DNA of 64,000 bases from Bacteroidota bacterium (GTDB lineage Bacteria > Bacteroidota > Bacteroidia > Chitinophagales > Chitinophagaceae): the NCBI GenBank assembly GCA_023428755.1, contig JAEYWX010000010.1, positions 62,001 to 126,000 on the forward strand, in the 5' to 3' direction. The notes under the pieces were generated by a model. That model was not told the DNA's origin. It was given only the letters and a program-made list of their open reading frames with translations, and did not search any database. The position numbers were made by a program, and so were the translations under genes. Shown here piece after piece: positions 43,254 through 52,693 of this stretch. The first letter of the stretch is position 1; each line of letters opens with the position of its first letter.

Positions 43254-45491
43254 ATGAAAACAGTGAACTGGAAAGTAGATGGAATGACCTGTACCAATTG
43301 TGCCCTCACCATTAATAAGTTCCTGGAAAAAGAGGGAATGAAAAATGTGAAGGTAAACCCGGTAACAGGCGAGGTAATTTTTGATACGCTGGATGAAAAT
43401 CAAAACGGAAAAATAGAAAAAGGAATTGAATCACTCGGTTACCAGGTAGCAGAAAAAAATGGTGTTACAACCAAACAAACAGACAAACAGCCTATCAATA
43501 AATTTCTGCGCTACGTACTTCTTTGTGCACCATTTACATTGATCCTGATGCTGCATATGTTTGAACGCTGGTTTCATTTGCATTGGCTGATGAATCCATG
43601 GGTGCAGCTGGGATTGTGTTTACCGGTATATGTGATCGGGATGAGTTTCTTTGGACGCAGTGCCATCAAGAGCATCCGCAACGGAATGCCCAACATGAAT
43701 GTACTGGTGACAGTTGGTGCTACTGCTGCATTTGTGTATAGTTTGTACGGTACACTTACAGGGCAGGCAGAAGAATACATGTTTTACGAAACGGCCGCCA
43801 CCATCATCACACTTGTTTTTCTTGGTAACTATTTAGAAGATGCATCAGTGCAACAAACACAACGGGCACTCAACAGTTTGGCCAAAAGCCAAAAGGTAAT
43901 GGCAAACATGATTGCGTTTGATGATCAGCACCAGGAACAGATCTTTCCGGTTGAAAATACAGTGCTGCATGTGGGCGATCTTATTTTAATTAAAAGCGGA
44001 GAACAGATACCGGCTGATTGTAAAATACTATGGGGCGAAGCAACCGTGAACGAAGCCATCATAACCGGTGAAAGCTTACCATTAACAAAAAAACAAAAAG
44101 ACCAACTGGTAGGTGGAAGCATTTTGGTTGATGGTACCGTAAAAGCACAGGTAACTGCTGCCGCCAAAGATTCGGTGCTCGCCAACATTGTGAACCTTGT
44201 AAAACAGGCACAAGGCGAAAAACCTCCCGTACAACAAATGGCTGATAAAATCAGTGCTGTGTTTATTCCTGTTGTATTGGGAATTGCCATTGTAACACTG
44301 AGCGTAAACTGGATCATTCTGAAAGAGTTTACACCGGCACTGATGCGGAGTATTGCGGTGTTGGTGATCGCTTGCCCTTGTGCAATGGGATTGGCTACAC
44401 CTGCTGCTATTGCAGTAGGATTAGGGCGTGCCGCAAAAAATGGCGTGCTATTCCGTAATTCAAAAAGCCTGGAACTGTTTAAAAATATTACACAGGTTGT
44501 ATTTGATAAAACGGGAACACTAACCACCGGGAAATTTGTATTGGCTGATTGGAAGATTGTGAATGATGAATGGTTAATTGGAAATGGACAATTAGCAATG
44601 AGCAATAGTCAATCGGCAAATAACAGTTCAACAAACAGCAATAGTATTTCAACAGCGGAAGTCCACACTCACCACTCACAACTCACAACTCACGAATTTC
44701 AACGCATCGTCTATTCGCTCGAAAAATATTCCAATCACCCGATTGCTGCATGCATCAATACTGCATGGAAAACAAACAAAGATGAACGTTGGGCTTCGAT
44801 TGAAGAGATCAAAGGATTTGGAATGAAAGCCGTAACCAAAGATGGAATTGAGTGGATCGCTGGTTCGTACAAAGCAGCATCACATGTTACAACCGATGAA
44901 ACACACAATGTATATGTGTTGAGAAATGGAGAACTTGTTGGCTGGGTAGATGTGAAAGATGAAGTACGTGAAGAAGCAGCTGGTATTATTGCATACCTGA
45001 AAAGCAAACAGATCAAAACGATTTTGCTGAGTGGAGATCGAAAAGCAAAATCAGAAGCGATTGCTCAACAGTTAGGGATAGACGAAGTAATTGCTGAACA
45101 AACTCCTGAACAAAAACTGACCGTTATCGACCAGTTGAGCAAAACCACGCCAACCGCAATGGTAGGCGATGGCATCAATGATGCGCCGGCGTTGGCAAAA
45201 GCAACCATTGGTATTTCCTTAAGCGAAGCATCGCAAGTGGCCATGCAAACAGCTGATGTGGTGCTGATGAATCACGGATTGAAAAATTTACCACTGTCAT
45301 TAGGCCTAGGTAAGCATACATTCCTCACCATCAAACAAAATCTGTTCTGGGCCTTCTTTTACAACATCATTGCTATACCCGTAGCCGCTGTTGGTTTATT
45401 AACGCCCACCTTTGGCGCATTGGTAATGGGATTGAGTGATGTAGTACTGGCGATCAACAGTGTGAGGTTGTTTGTGAAGAAGGTGGTTTAA
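43254..45491 (+). CDS. copA: Copper-translocating P-type ATPase with an unusual insert
   Basis: From the ATG at 43254 (MKTVNWKVDGMTCTNC) it has 745 residues. A heavy-metal-associated domain with CTNC comes first, then eight expected membrane helices, the transport motif ACPCAMGLATP, the phosphorylation site VVFDKTGTLTTG (about 415), SNHPIA and GDGINDAP (about 639). It is a P1B ATPase exporting Cu(I). Between the DKTG strand and the N-domain there is an extra segment of about 48 residues (434-481, rich in Asn, Ser, Gln, Thr, His) whose DNA resembles the intergenic word repeats in this window. Confidence 0.93.
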   Translation: MKTVNWKVDGMTCTNCALTINKFLEKEGMKNVKVNPVTGEVIFDTLDENQNGKIEKGIESLGYQVAEKNGVTTKQTDKQPINKFLRYVLLCAPFTLILMLHMFERWFHLHWLMNPWVQLGLCLPVYVIGMSFFGRSAIKSIRNGMPNMNVLVTVGATAAFVYSLYGTLTGQAEEYMFYETAATIITLVFLGNYLEDASVQQTQRALNSLAKSQKVMANMIAFDDQHQEQIFPVENTVLHVGDLILIKSGEQIPADCKILWGEATVNEAIITGESLPLTKKQKDQLVGGSILVDGTVKAQVTAAAKDSVLANIVNLVKQAQGEKPPVQQMADKISAVFIPVVLGIAIVTLSVNWIILKEFTPALMRSIAVLVIACPCAMGLATPAAIAVGLGRAAKNGVLFRNSKSLELFKNITQVVFDKTGTLTTGKFVLADWKIVNDEWLIGNGQLAMSNSQSANNSSTNSNSISTAEVHTHHSQLTTHEFQRIVYSLEKYSNHPIAACINTAWKTNKDERWASIEEIKGFGMKAVTKDGIEWIAGSYKAASHVTTDETHNVYVLRNGELVGWVDVKDEVREEAAGIIAYLKSKQIKTILLSGDRKAKSEAIAQQLGIDEVIAEQTPEQKLTVIDQLSKTTPTAMVGDGINDAPALAKATIGISLSEASQVAMQTADVVLMNHGLKNLPLSLGLGKHTFLTIKQNLFWAFFYNIIAIPVAAVGLLTPTFGALVMGLSDVVLAINSVRLFVKKVV
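44553..44697 (+). repeat. In-frame word-repeat insert within copA
   Basis: The DNA consists of short quasi-repeats: GTGAATGATGAATGG, CAATTAGCAATGAGCAATAG, then CACTCACCACTCACAACTCA. The two halves are roughly complementary, as in the intergenic elements. It keeps the reading frame and lies in a loop of the ATP-binding region. Confidence 0.65.
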
Positions 45492-45515
45492 TAAAAAGAA
45501 AAATGTAATTTACGT

Positions 45516-45707
45516 ATGAAACTTTTTTTTATGACAGTGACGATACCTAAAAAAGCTACTAAAAAGCAAATAAAAGCGGTGCTCGAAAAGATGGAGAAAC
45601 AAATGAAAAAGAAGGGCAAAGGAAACGTTGCCAGTTTTTTCGGCATTAGCAAGAGCGAAATAGACGGACTCGAGTTTCAGAAAAAAGTAAGAAGTGAGTG
45701 GGATTAA
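45516..45707 (+). CDS. Probable antitoxin of a PIN-domain pair
   Basis: The 63-residue, lysine-rich protein (VTIPKKATKKQIKAVLEKME) overlaps the PIN-toxin gene by 14 bases, which is the usual antitoxin-first arrangement. Its C-terminus (ASFFGISKSEIDGLEFQKK) could be the toxin-binding part, and the N-terminal half a basic helix that might bind DNA. It is not a recognisable VapB, Phd or AbrB-type protein. A second ATG is at 45531. Confidence 0.7.
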   Translation: MKLFFMTVTIPKKATKKQIKAVLEKMEKQMKKKGKGNVASFFGISKSEIDGLEFQKKVRSEWD

Positions 45708-46065
45708 ATCAATTTTAGTTGACACCAACATTATTATTTACTTTCTGGAGGGAAGGCCGGAGGTAAGTTATTATCAATTTTCAACGTTTCATATTTCTGT
45801 CATTTCGGAAATTGAACTTCTTGGTGTTAAAACCATTGAGGGCATCAGTATGAAAGACAGGCGGAATTTTATTAAACATTGTATCATACTTCCGTTTGAT
45901 GATGATATAAAAGATACAACGATTGAAATAAAGCAAAACACTAAGATAAAAACTCCTGATGCTATTATTGCGGCCACAGCTATAAAATACCAGCTTCCTT
46001 TTGTTACTGCAGATAAAGGTTTTACCAGAATTGATGGATTGAATTTAATTCTTCTAGAATTGTAG
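45694..46065 (+). CDS. vapC: PIN-domain ribonuclease toxin (VapC-like)
   Basis: The 123-residue protein starts at GTG 45694 (MSGIKSILVDTNIIIYFLEG). The four acidic PIN residues are visible: D in LVDTN, E in ISEIELLG, D in TPDAIIAATA and D in TADKGFTR. VapC toxins cut tRNA or rRNA and are held by the cognate antitoxin, here the overlapping 63-residue gene. The pair is flanked by copA and recQ and is AT-richer than both, suggesting acquisition. Confidence 0.88.
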   Translation: MSGIKSILVDTNIIIYFLEGRPEVSYYQFSTFHISVISEIELLGVKTIEGISMKDRRNFIKHCIILPFDDDIKDTTIEIKQNTKIKTPDAIIAATAIKYQLPFVTADKGFTRIDGLNLILLEL

Positions 46066-46073
46066 CAGGGGCT

Positions 46074-47978
46074 ATGAAAAACATTCATCACATACTTCAC
46101 CAATTCTGGGGCTACTCTTCCTTTCGGCCAATGCAGGAAGAAATCATCACGTCTGTTTTAGAAGGTCGTGATACGCTTGCATTGTTACCAACGGGCGGCG
46201 GTAAAAGTATTTGTTATCAAGTGCCTGCGTTAGCAAAAGATGGTTTATGCATTGTTGTATCTCCGCTTATTGCCTTAATGAAAGACCAGGTAGAAGCATT
46301 ACATCGAAAAGATATCAGGGCTGCAGCTATTTACACCGGCATGCCTTTCCCGCAGGTGAAAGATATTTTACAGATGGCGGTGAATGACCAACTGAAATTT
46401 CTTTATGTTTCACCCGAACGGTTAGAAACAAAACTCTTTCTTGAATATCTGCCCGGCATGAATGTACAATTGATCGCAGTAGATGAAGCACATTGTATTT
46501 CACAATGGGGATATGATTTTCGTCCGTCGTATTTAAACATTAAAGAACTCCGCAGTGAATTACGAAACGTACCTGTGCTGGCGGTAACTGCATCGGCCAC
46601 ACCTGTTGTGCAGGATGATATTTGCAAGCAGCTGCAGTTTCGCAATCATCATATTTACAAAGGATCGTTTCAGCGGCCCAACGTATCGTTCAGTGTGTTT
46701 CGTGTGGAGAGCCGCATCAATAAAATTTTACAGATTCTCAATAATGTACAAGGCACAGCGATCGTGTATTGTAAGAGCCGGAAAATGACACAGGAAACAG
46801 CGCAACTGTTACAGCTGCATCATATTTCTGCCGACTATTACCATGCAGGCTTGTCAAATGATGAACGAAGCAAGCGGCAGGAATCGTGGTTAAAGAATGA
46901 AACAAGAGTGATCGTATGCACCAATGCATTTGGGATGGGGATCGATAAACCGGATGTGCGTGTAGTAATTCATCACGATGTGCCGGATTGTTTGGAAAAC
47001 TATTACCAGGAAGCAGGCAGGGCCGGCAGAGATGGGCAAAAATCCTATGCCGTTTTATTATACGAAGAAAGAGACCTTACAGAACTGTCCAATGCATCGG
47101 CCATTCGCTTTCCATCCATTGCTGAAGTGAAAAAAGTATATCAATGTTTAGTGAACTATTTACAACTGCCGAGTGGGAGTGGTGAATTACTGTGGATGGA
47201 TTTTGACCTGCAGGATTTTGTGCGAACATTTAAACTCAATCTGCATACGGCTGTGTATGCACTCAAAACATTGGAGAAGGAAGGCTGGATCAATTATGCT
47301 GAACAGATTTTCTTGCCAGCGAAAGTTGTTTTCACCGCCAGCAAAGATCGCCTTGCAGAATTTGAGCAACAGCATCCACAACTGGAACCATTTATCAAAG
47401 CATTACTCCGTAACTATGGTGGCATCTTTGATATGGAATCGTTCATCTCAGAAAAACAATTGGTGAGTATTGTAAAAACTGATCTGGAAAACATCAAACA
47501 GGCATTGCAGCAACTACACCGGCATGGTATTATACAGTACTCGCCGCAAAAAGAAAATGCACAGTTACAGTTCAAAGAAAACCGCCCGGCCGTGGAAGAT
47601 CTGTTCATCAATCCACATAACCGGCTGCAACGGAAAGAACAATTTGAACTGCGTGTCAAAGCTATGCTGGGTTATGTAAGCGATACAAACATTTGCCGAA
47701 GCAAAGTAATTGGCACTTACTTTGGCGATGAAAATATTGAAGATTGCGGCGTATGTGATGTGTGTTTATGGAAAAAAGGAAATGAGCTCTCCCCTGCCGA
47801 GTTTACACAACTGCAGCAACAGATTCTCACTGCTGCTTCTGCACAAGGTTTTGTTGTTAAAGATTTCATCAGCCGGTTAGGCAGCAAACAAAAAGAACGG
47901 GTGTGGAAAGTAATTGATCATTTACTGGCCGAAGAAAAAGTGATGTTGAGTGAGGATGGTTTACTCAGAAAAAAATAA
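46074..47978 (+). CDS. recQ: RecQ family ATP-dependent DNA helicase
   Basis: The 634-residue 3'-5' helicase has Walker A LLPTGGGKSICYQVP, the VDEAHCISQWGYDFRP box, GMGIDKPDVR and the EAGRAGRDG motif VI. The RecQ-Ct region keeps the zinc cysteines (C...CGVCDVC). The C-terminal segment lacks a standard HRDC domain and ends with a winged-helix-like stretch. It is involved in recombination and fork repair. It starts eight bases after the toxin gene. Confidence 0.95.
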   Translation: MKNIHHILHQFWGYSSFRPMQEEIITSVLEGRDTLALLPTGGGKSICYQVPALAKDGLCIVVSPLIALMKDQVEALHRKDIRAAAIYTGMPFPQVKDILQMAVNDQLKFLYVSPERLETKLFLEYLPGMNVQLIAVDEAHCISQWGYDFRPSYLNIKELRSELRNVPVLAVTASATPVVQDDICKQLQFRNHHIYKGSFQRPNVSFSVFRVESRINKILQILNNVQGTAIVYCKSRKMTQETAQLLQLHHISADYYHAGLSNDERSKRQESWLKNETRVIVCTNAFGMGIDKPDVRVVIHHDVPDCLENYYQEAGRAGRDGQKSYAVLLYEERDLTELSNASAIRFPSIAEVKKVYQCLVNYLQLPSGSGELLWMDFDLQDFVRTFKLNLHTAVYALKTLEKEGWINYAEQIFLPAKVVFTASKDRLAEFEQQHPQLEPFIKALLRNYGGIFDMESFISEKQLVSIVKTDLENIKQALQQLHRHGIIQYSPQKENAQLQFKENRPAVEDLFINPHNRLQRKEQFELRVKAMLGYVSDTNICRSKVIGTYFGDENIEDCGVCDVCLWKKGNELSPAEFTQLQQQILTAASAQGFVVKDFISRLGSKQKERVWKVIDHLLAEEKVMLSEDGLLRKK

Positions 47979-47980
47979 GT

Positions 47981-48016
47981 ATAAAAGACACGCTGTTATC
48001 ACAGCGTGTCTTTTAT
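47981..48016. terminator. Bidirectional terminator between recQ and susD
   Basis: A perfect 16-bp stem, ATAAAAGACACGCTGT with ACAGCGTGTCTTTTAT, and a TATC loop. Confidence 0.95.
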
Positions 48017-48036
48017 CATCAGAACAACAAACAGAA

Positions 48037-49413
48037 TTAACCTCCTGTATATATATCCCAGTTCAAATCGGCCTGGGGTATGGGAAACTGACGGAATACA
48101 GCTCCCTGATCTGCAGCAACAGGAATTTCATTCATACGATCATAACGCCGTGTATCGATCCAGCGATGCCCCCAAGGCTCAGCCCATAGTGAATAACGAC
48201 GCTGATATAACACCTCGTTGATCAACGCTGCCTGCGTTTGTGCGCCACCGTAACTTCCTATCCCCGCAGCATTGCGAATAACATCAATTGCAGCAACTGC
48301 CAATGCCGGTTGATTTAATTGTGCATGTGCTTCTGCTTTTATTAAGATCAGTTCTTCATTTTTAATAAATGGTATAGCAGTTGTATTGCTTGGCCAGCGC
48401 CGGTCTTGATGTGTACCAAACAAGGTTCCTGCGTCAGTTGAAACACTGGCAGAAGATGTACGCTGGAAAAATTTTGCGGCAACACGTGCATCATTTGGCG
48501 TTGCATCTGCCAGCATTGAAGGATGTACAACAATGATCGTACTAAGACTCGCATCCAATACATAAAATAATGGGTTGAACACATCAGGAGCAGCGCCATA
48601 TGTATGAGCAGGGCCAGCAGTTAAACTACCTGATAAATTCATGAACGATGCATTTAATGCATCTAATGCACCTTGCCAATCTTTGCGGTAAATAGCCAAC
48701 CGTGCAGCAACAGCCCGGTTTACCTTTTTAAGTCCGTCGATGGTATTAAAACCGGCCCAGCCCGAGGTAAGTGTAAAGGGAAAAGCAGTACCCGCTGCAT
48801 TCAAATCAGCAAAGCCTTCATCAAGCACCCCTTTGATATGCGTTAATGCATCCTGGTAAGGAACAAAATCACCCGGATTCAATGGATCTTCAATATCAAC
48901 CCGAATTCCATTTTCATACAGGAAGTTTGCAGGGATCATGAATTGATAACCCATGATTGTTTTTGCAAACCCGGTAACTGCTTTCTTTTCCTGGTCATTT
49001 AATACCGATGTATTGGTGGCTGCATTACGCAGTACAATTGCCTGGCGAATAGCCTGATAAGGGGAAGCATAAGCTGGTCCGCCGGTTGCACCGAAACCAA
49101 AATAAGCGGCATCAGGCCTGCGTCCACTTTGTCCCAGCCAATCGGTTTGGAAGCGTGGATCTGATGCGTTGAAATACCATATCTCTCTGCCAAACGTACC
49201 AAAGGCTGCAGTAACGGTAAACACATAATCACGATGACGTGATTCAAGACCAGTGATTAAAAATTGTATTTGGGGACGTGAAGCATTGTTAGAAACACTT
49301 CCTACCGACGGGTTATTGGGATCTGCTACTTCTTCCAGCTTCAGCGGATTACAAGCCGTCATTGAAAGAAGGGCAACAGCTCCAAGAAATGATTTTATGA
49401 ATTTATATTTCAT
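48037..49413 (-). CDS. SusD/RagB-like nutrient-binding lipoprotein
   Basis: The 458-residue protein has a lipoprotein signal (FLGAVALLSMTAC) and the SusD helical repeat fold, with the C-terminal substrate-lid region (INEVLYQRRYSLWAEPWGHRWIDTRRYDR) typical of the family. It captures glycans or peptides at the cell surface and closes onto the SusC channel encoded 18 bases upstream. No degradative enzyme or regulator gene is adjacent, so the substrate is unknown. Confidence 0.93.
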   Translation of the reverse strand: MKYKFIKSFLGAVALLSMTACNPLKLEEVADPNNPSVGSVSNNASRPQIQFLITGLESRHRDYVFTVTAAFGTFGREIWYFNASDPRFQTDWLGQSGRRPDAAYFGFGATGGPAYASPYQAIRQAIVLRNAATNTSVLNDQEKKAVTGFAKTIMGYQFMIPANFLYENGIRVDIEDPLNPGDFVPYQDALTHIKGVLDEGFADLNAAGTAFPFTLTSGWAGFNTIDGLKKVNRAVAARLAIYRKDWQGALDALNASFMNLSGSLTAGPAHTYGAAPDVFNPLFYVLDASLSTIIVVHPSMLADATPNDARVAAKFFQRTSSASVSTDAGTLFGTHQDRRWPSNTTAIPFIKNEELILIKAEAHAQLNQPALAVAAIDVIRNAAGIGSYGGAQTQAALINEVLYQRRYSLWAEPWGHRWIDTRRYDRMNEIPVAADQGAVFRQFPIPQADLNWDIYTGG

Positions 49414-49431
49414 ATACTGATTTTTTATTTT

Positions 49432-52425
49432 TTAGAAGTCGAGGTTAATGTGAAAGAAAAGACGACGTGTTGTCGGATATGGACCTACATCAACATTACC
49501 TGCTACTGATTGTGCACCGAAAGTTGAAGTTTCGGGATCGTAACCTTCATACTTTGTAAAAAGGAATACATTATTACCAGATGCACCAATACGAATACGA
49601 TCTACAAAACCATTGAACCACTTGTTAACAGATGTTTGCGGCACATTGTAATACAAACCGATCTCTCTCATTTTAACGAAGCTGGCATCCTGTACCCAAC
49701 GACCTGCATTGTTATACGGAGCAGGCGGACGTTGACGGCCATTTGGTACGCCATCTTTGTCATCATCATCAAACCAACCGGCAGTTGTACCTCCTGAATC
49801 GGAAAGGAAGCTGGAGAGATTGATATTATCTCCGCCATTGCGCCATTCCCACATCATACTTAATTCAAAGTTTTTAAGGAAACTAACTGTATTATACCAA
49901 GACATGGTAAACTTGGGCTGATTTTGTCCCCACACGGTAAATACACCGGGAGTAATTGCAGGAGAGCCTACAATGGTTAACGGGCTGACACCTTGTTGGA
50001 TAAGATATGTTCCTAACGCGGTTCCAAATGCTCCGGTTAAGTAAGATGGGATGCCGAGTTTTTTTACGATCACATCGTTCTTCCACCACATTAAACGGGA
50101 GAACCAACGGATATTTGATTTCTGAATAACGGTTCCTGATAAAGCCAACTCAATTCCTTTGTTTTCCAGTTCTGCCTCATTACTTGGAACAGTATTTACA
50201 CCCACTGCCGGTGAAAGATTCAAATTCTGAATATTGTTTGCAGTGGTTTTAATGTAATACGTTGCCTCTAATGCGAAACGGTTATTGAAGAAACCCGCAT
50301 CAATACCGAATTCAATTTCACGTGCAGTTTCAGGACGGATAGCAGTATTACCAATTTGAGTAGAAACTACTGAACCGAGTAAGCCACCAATATTTGTTCC
50401 TGTTAACGGAGTGAAGATAGAACCAAATCCAACAGGACCTGCAGTTTCACCATAGGCAATACGTGGCTTTAACTGATTAATGAATCCAACATTCCAGAAA
50501 TCAAAATTGGTAAGGTTGATTGCCAATGAGGCTTTAGGAAATGCGTAAAACTTATTGATATCACCGTTTAGTGTTGATTTATCAAAACGAACACCAACTG
50601 TACCAACTACCTTATCATCCCAGTTTACCTCTTCCTGGGCAAAAATACCTGCCTCTCTCACTCTGCTGTCAAACTGCTGATCTACCTGTTGTACGGTTGC
50701 CTGTTGTACATTTGTTTGCTTCGGTGCAAGGCCACGGCCCCGCAGGAATATTCCGCTATTATCAAATTCCAGTCGAACCAATCCGGCTTGTGTTGTAAAA
50801 TTGAAATTTCTTACACTGATATTGTGAACCAATGCAGCCTGAATATTTTTATTAAAGCTTTCCTGACGTCCATGTAATACGTCGCCGGGATTTGCCTGTG
50901 CTCTTTGAAATTGCAGATCTTCGGGCAGGTGTATGAGTGTTGTATTTTGCAGATAATCGATACCACCGGTGATTTGCAATTTTAAATCAGAGTTGGTACG
51001 ATTAAGAATTTGCCAGTTTAATGTACCCGATTGAATAAAGCGGTTTACCAGCGAATTGTTGGTTGCCTTATCTGTAACAGCTAATGGATTTTCTCTCGGA
51101 CCACCATAATCTACATCAGGATAAATACCTGCTGCATTGGGTCGTAAATCAAAATAATTAGGGATATATGCAATATTATATCCAATAGAAGCACCTGTAT
51201 TATTTTGATTACCCGTAAACCCACGATCAGTATTCGACCGTATAAAATTTGAGTTAACAGACAAACTTAAACGCTGACTTATTTTATGATCAATATTTGC
51301 ACGAATAGAATAGCGTTCAAATCCTGTGCGACGTATAATACCTTCTTCATTCGTTAAAACACCACCAATATAAAATTTCGTTTTATCTGTACCGCCAGAC
51401 AAACTCAATCTCGTATTAGAAAGAGTAGCAGTGTTTCCGTAAAACAAATCTTCGAAATCAAAAAACTGGCCGGTGCTTTGTGCCTGCTGAAAGCGTGCAA
51501 GTTCAGTTGTGCGTTTTGCAGGATTTGTAAAAAAGAAATTGATCTTATCAACACTCCAGCTATCGGTGCCCAATAAACGTAACGGGCGTCCAAAGCCAAT
51601 ATCCTGGCCAAAGCTGATCGCTGTTTTTCCGGTTGCACCTTTTTTGGTAGTAATGATAATTACACCGGCATTGGCACGTGTCCCGTAAATAGCAGCAGCA
51701 GAAGGTCCTTTCAAAACTTCGATTGATTGTATATCATTCGGATTAATATCAGCTAAACGGTTTGATCCATCATCCTGCGCCGGTGCGCCAGCACCAGCTG
51801 CAGCGCCACTTACGGTAGCACGACCTGTACGCTGAAATGAGTTGTTGATGTATACGCCATCCATAATAATCAATGGTTGCGATGCACCTACAAGTGAGGA
51901 AACACCACGTAATTGAATAGACAACCCACCGCCCGGAGCACCTCCATTCATACGAATGTTTGCGCCCGGTACTTTACTGTACAATGCTCCGTCTGTTGTT
52001 TGAATTTGTGTAGTTCCTGTTAGCTCTTTTGAATTAATGGAAGTAACCGCATTGGCCAGGTTACTACGTTTTACAGAAGATGCAAGACCGGTAACAACCA
52101 CTTCTTCAAGGTTGAGCGCATCTGTTTTAAGCGTAACATCAAGTGAGGCTGATCCACTGGAAACGCTGATCGATTGTGACATGAACCCAACCAATGAAAG
52201 AACAAGTGTAACGGGTTTACTGTCGGGCACTTCCAGAGTGAATGTACCATCAGTTCCTGTTACTGTACCAATTTTTGTTCCCTTAATTAAAACGCTTACG
52301 TTCGCCAGTGGTTCGTTGCGGCTATCGTCGATAACCTTTCCTTTTACGGTGTACTGGCTGAAGCCCATAGTGGAGAATAGCAGGAACAGCAATAGCTGCC
52401 CGAGCCTTTGCACAGATTTTCTCAT
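49432..52425 (-). CDS. SusC/RagA-like TonB-dependent outer membrane transporter
   Basis: The 997-residue protein has a signal peptide, a carboxypeptidase-like domain (about 25-105, VKGKVIDDSRNEPLANVSVLIKG), the plug domain (GALYSKVPGANIRMNGG ... SIQLRGVSSL, IEVLKGPSAAAIYGTRANAGVIIITTKKG) and a 22-strand-type barrel ending in HINLDF. It imports large nutrients with energy from TonB-ExbBD. It is first in the operon with susD. No anti-sigma/ECF pair is adjacent, so control must be distant. Confidence 0.95.
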   Translation of the reverse strand: MRKSVQRLGQLLLFLLFSTMGFSQYTVKGKVIDDSRNEPLANVSVLIKGTKIGTVTGTDGTFTLEVPDSKPVTLVLSLVGFMSQSISVSSGSASLDVTLKTDALNLEEVVVTGLASSVKRSNLANAVTSINSKELTGTTQIQTTDGALYSKVPGANIRMNGGAPGGGLSIQLRGVSSLVGASQPLIIMDGVYINNSFQRTGRATVSGAAAGAGAPAQDDGSNRLADINPNDIQSIEVLKGPSAAAIYGTRANAGVIIITTKKGATGKTAISFGQDIGFGRPLRLLGTDSWSVDKINFFFTNPAKRTTELARFQQAQSTGQFFDFEDLFYGNTATLSNTRLSLSGGTDKTKFYIGGVLTNEEGIIRRTGFERYSIRANIDHKISQRLSLSVNSNFIRSNTDRGFTGNQNNTGASIGYNIAYIPNYFDLRPNAAGIYPDVDYGGPRENPLAVTDKATNNSLVNRFIQSGTLNWQILNRTNSDLKLQITGGIDYLQNTTLIHLPEDLQFQRAQANPGDVLHGRQESFNKNIQAALVHNISVRNFNFTTQAGLVRLEFDNSGIFLRGRGLAPKQTNVQQATVQQVDQQFDSRVREAGIFAQEEVNWDDKVVGTVGVRFDKSTLNGDINKFYAFPKASLAINLTNFDFWNVGFINQLKPRIAYGETAGPVGFGSIFTPLTGTNIGGLLGSVVSTQIGNTAIRPETAREIEFGIDAGFFNNRFALEATYYIKTTANNIQNLNLSPAVGVNTVPSNEAELENKGIELALSGTVIQKSNIRWFSRLMWWKNDVIVKKLGIPSYLTGAFGTALGTYLIQQGVSPLTIVGSPAITPGVFTVWGQNQPKFTMSWYNTVSFLKNFELSMMWEWRNGGDNINLSSFLSDSGGTTAGWFDDDDKDGVPNGRQRPPAPYNNAGRWVQDASFVKMREIGLYYNVPQTSVNKWFNGFVDRIRIGASGNNVFLFTKYEGYDPETSTFGAQSVAGNVDVGPYPTTRRLFFHINLDF

Positions 52426-52693
52426 GCTTTTTTGTTTTGGTTTGGTGATTAATTAAACCTGATAACCCCAGTCAGTCAATAGAAAATAGCAAGCAATCGT
52501 TCCTCTAATCACTGACCACAGGTTGTCAGCTTTTGTTCTGGTAAATTAGTGAATCCTTTTTGCTTTCAAAATAATTTGTGCGCTTTTTAAAACCGGATAC
52601 CTCCCAATTTAAAGCTCAGACAAACAGGATTGTTCATTTGCTGCTTTACTTGCAGCAAAAGGAAAAGTGCTTTCATAAAAGCAGGAACTGTAG

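Noticed and set aside
43925..44605. Long minus-strand open frame (226 codons) opposite copA
   Set aside because: It lies entirely antisense to the conserved ATPase core and shows no recognisable domain.
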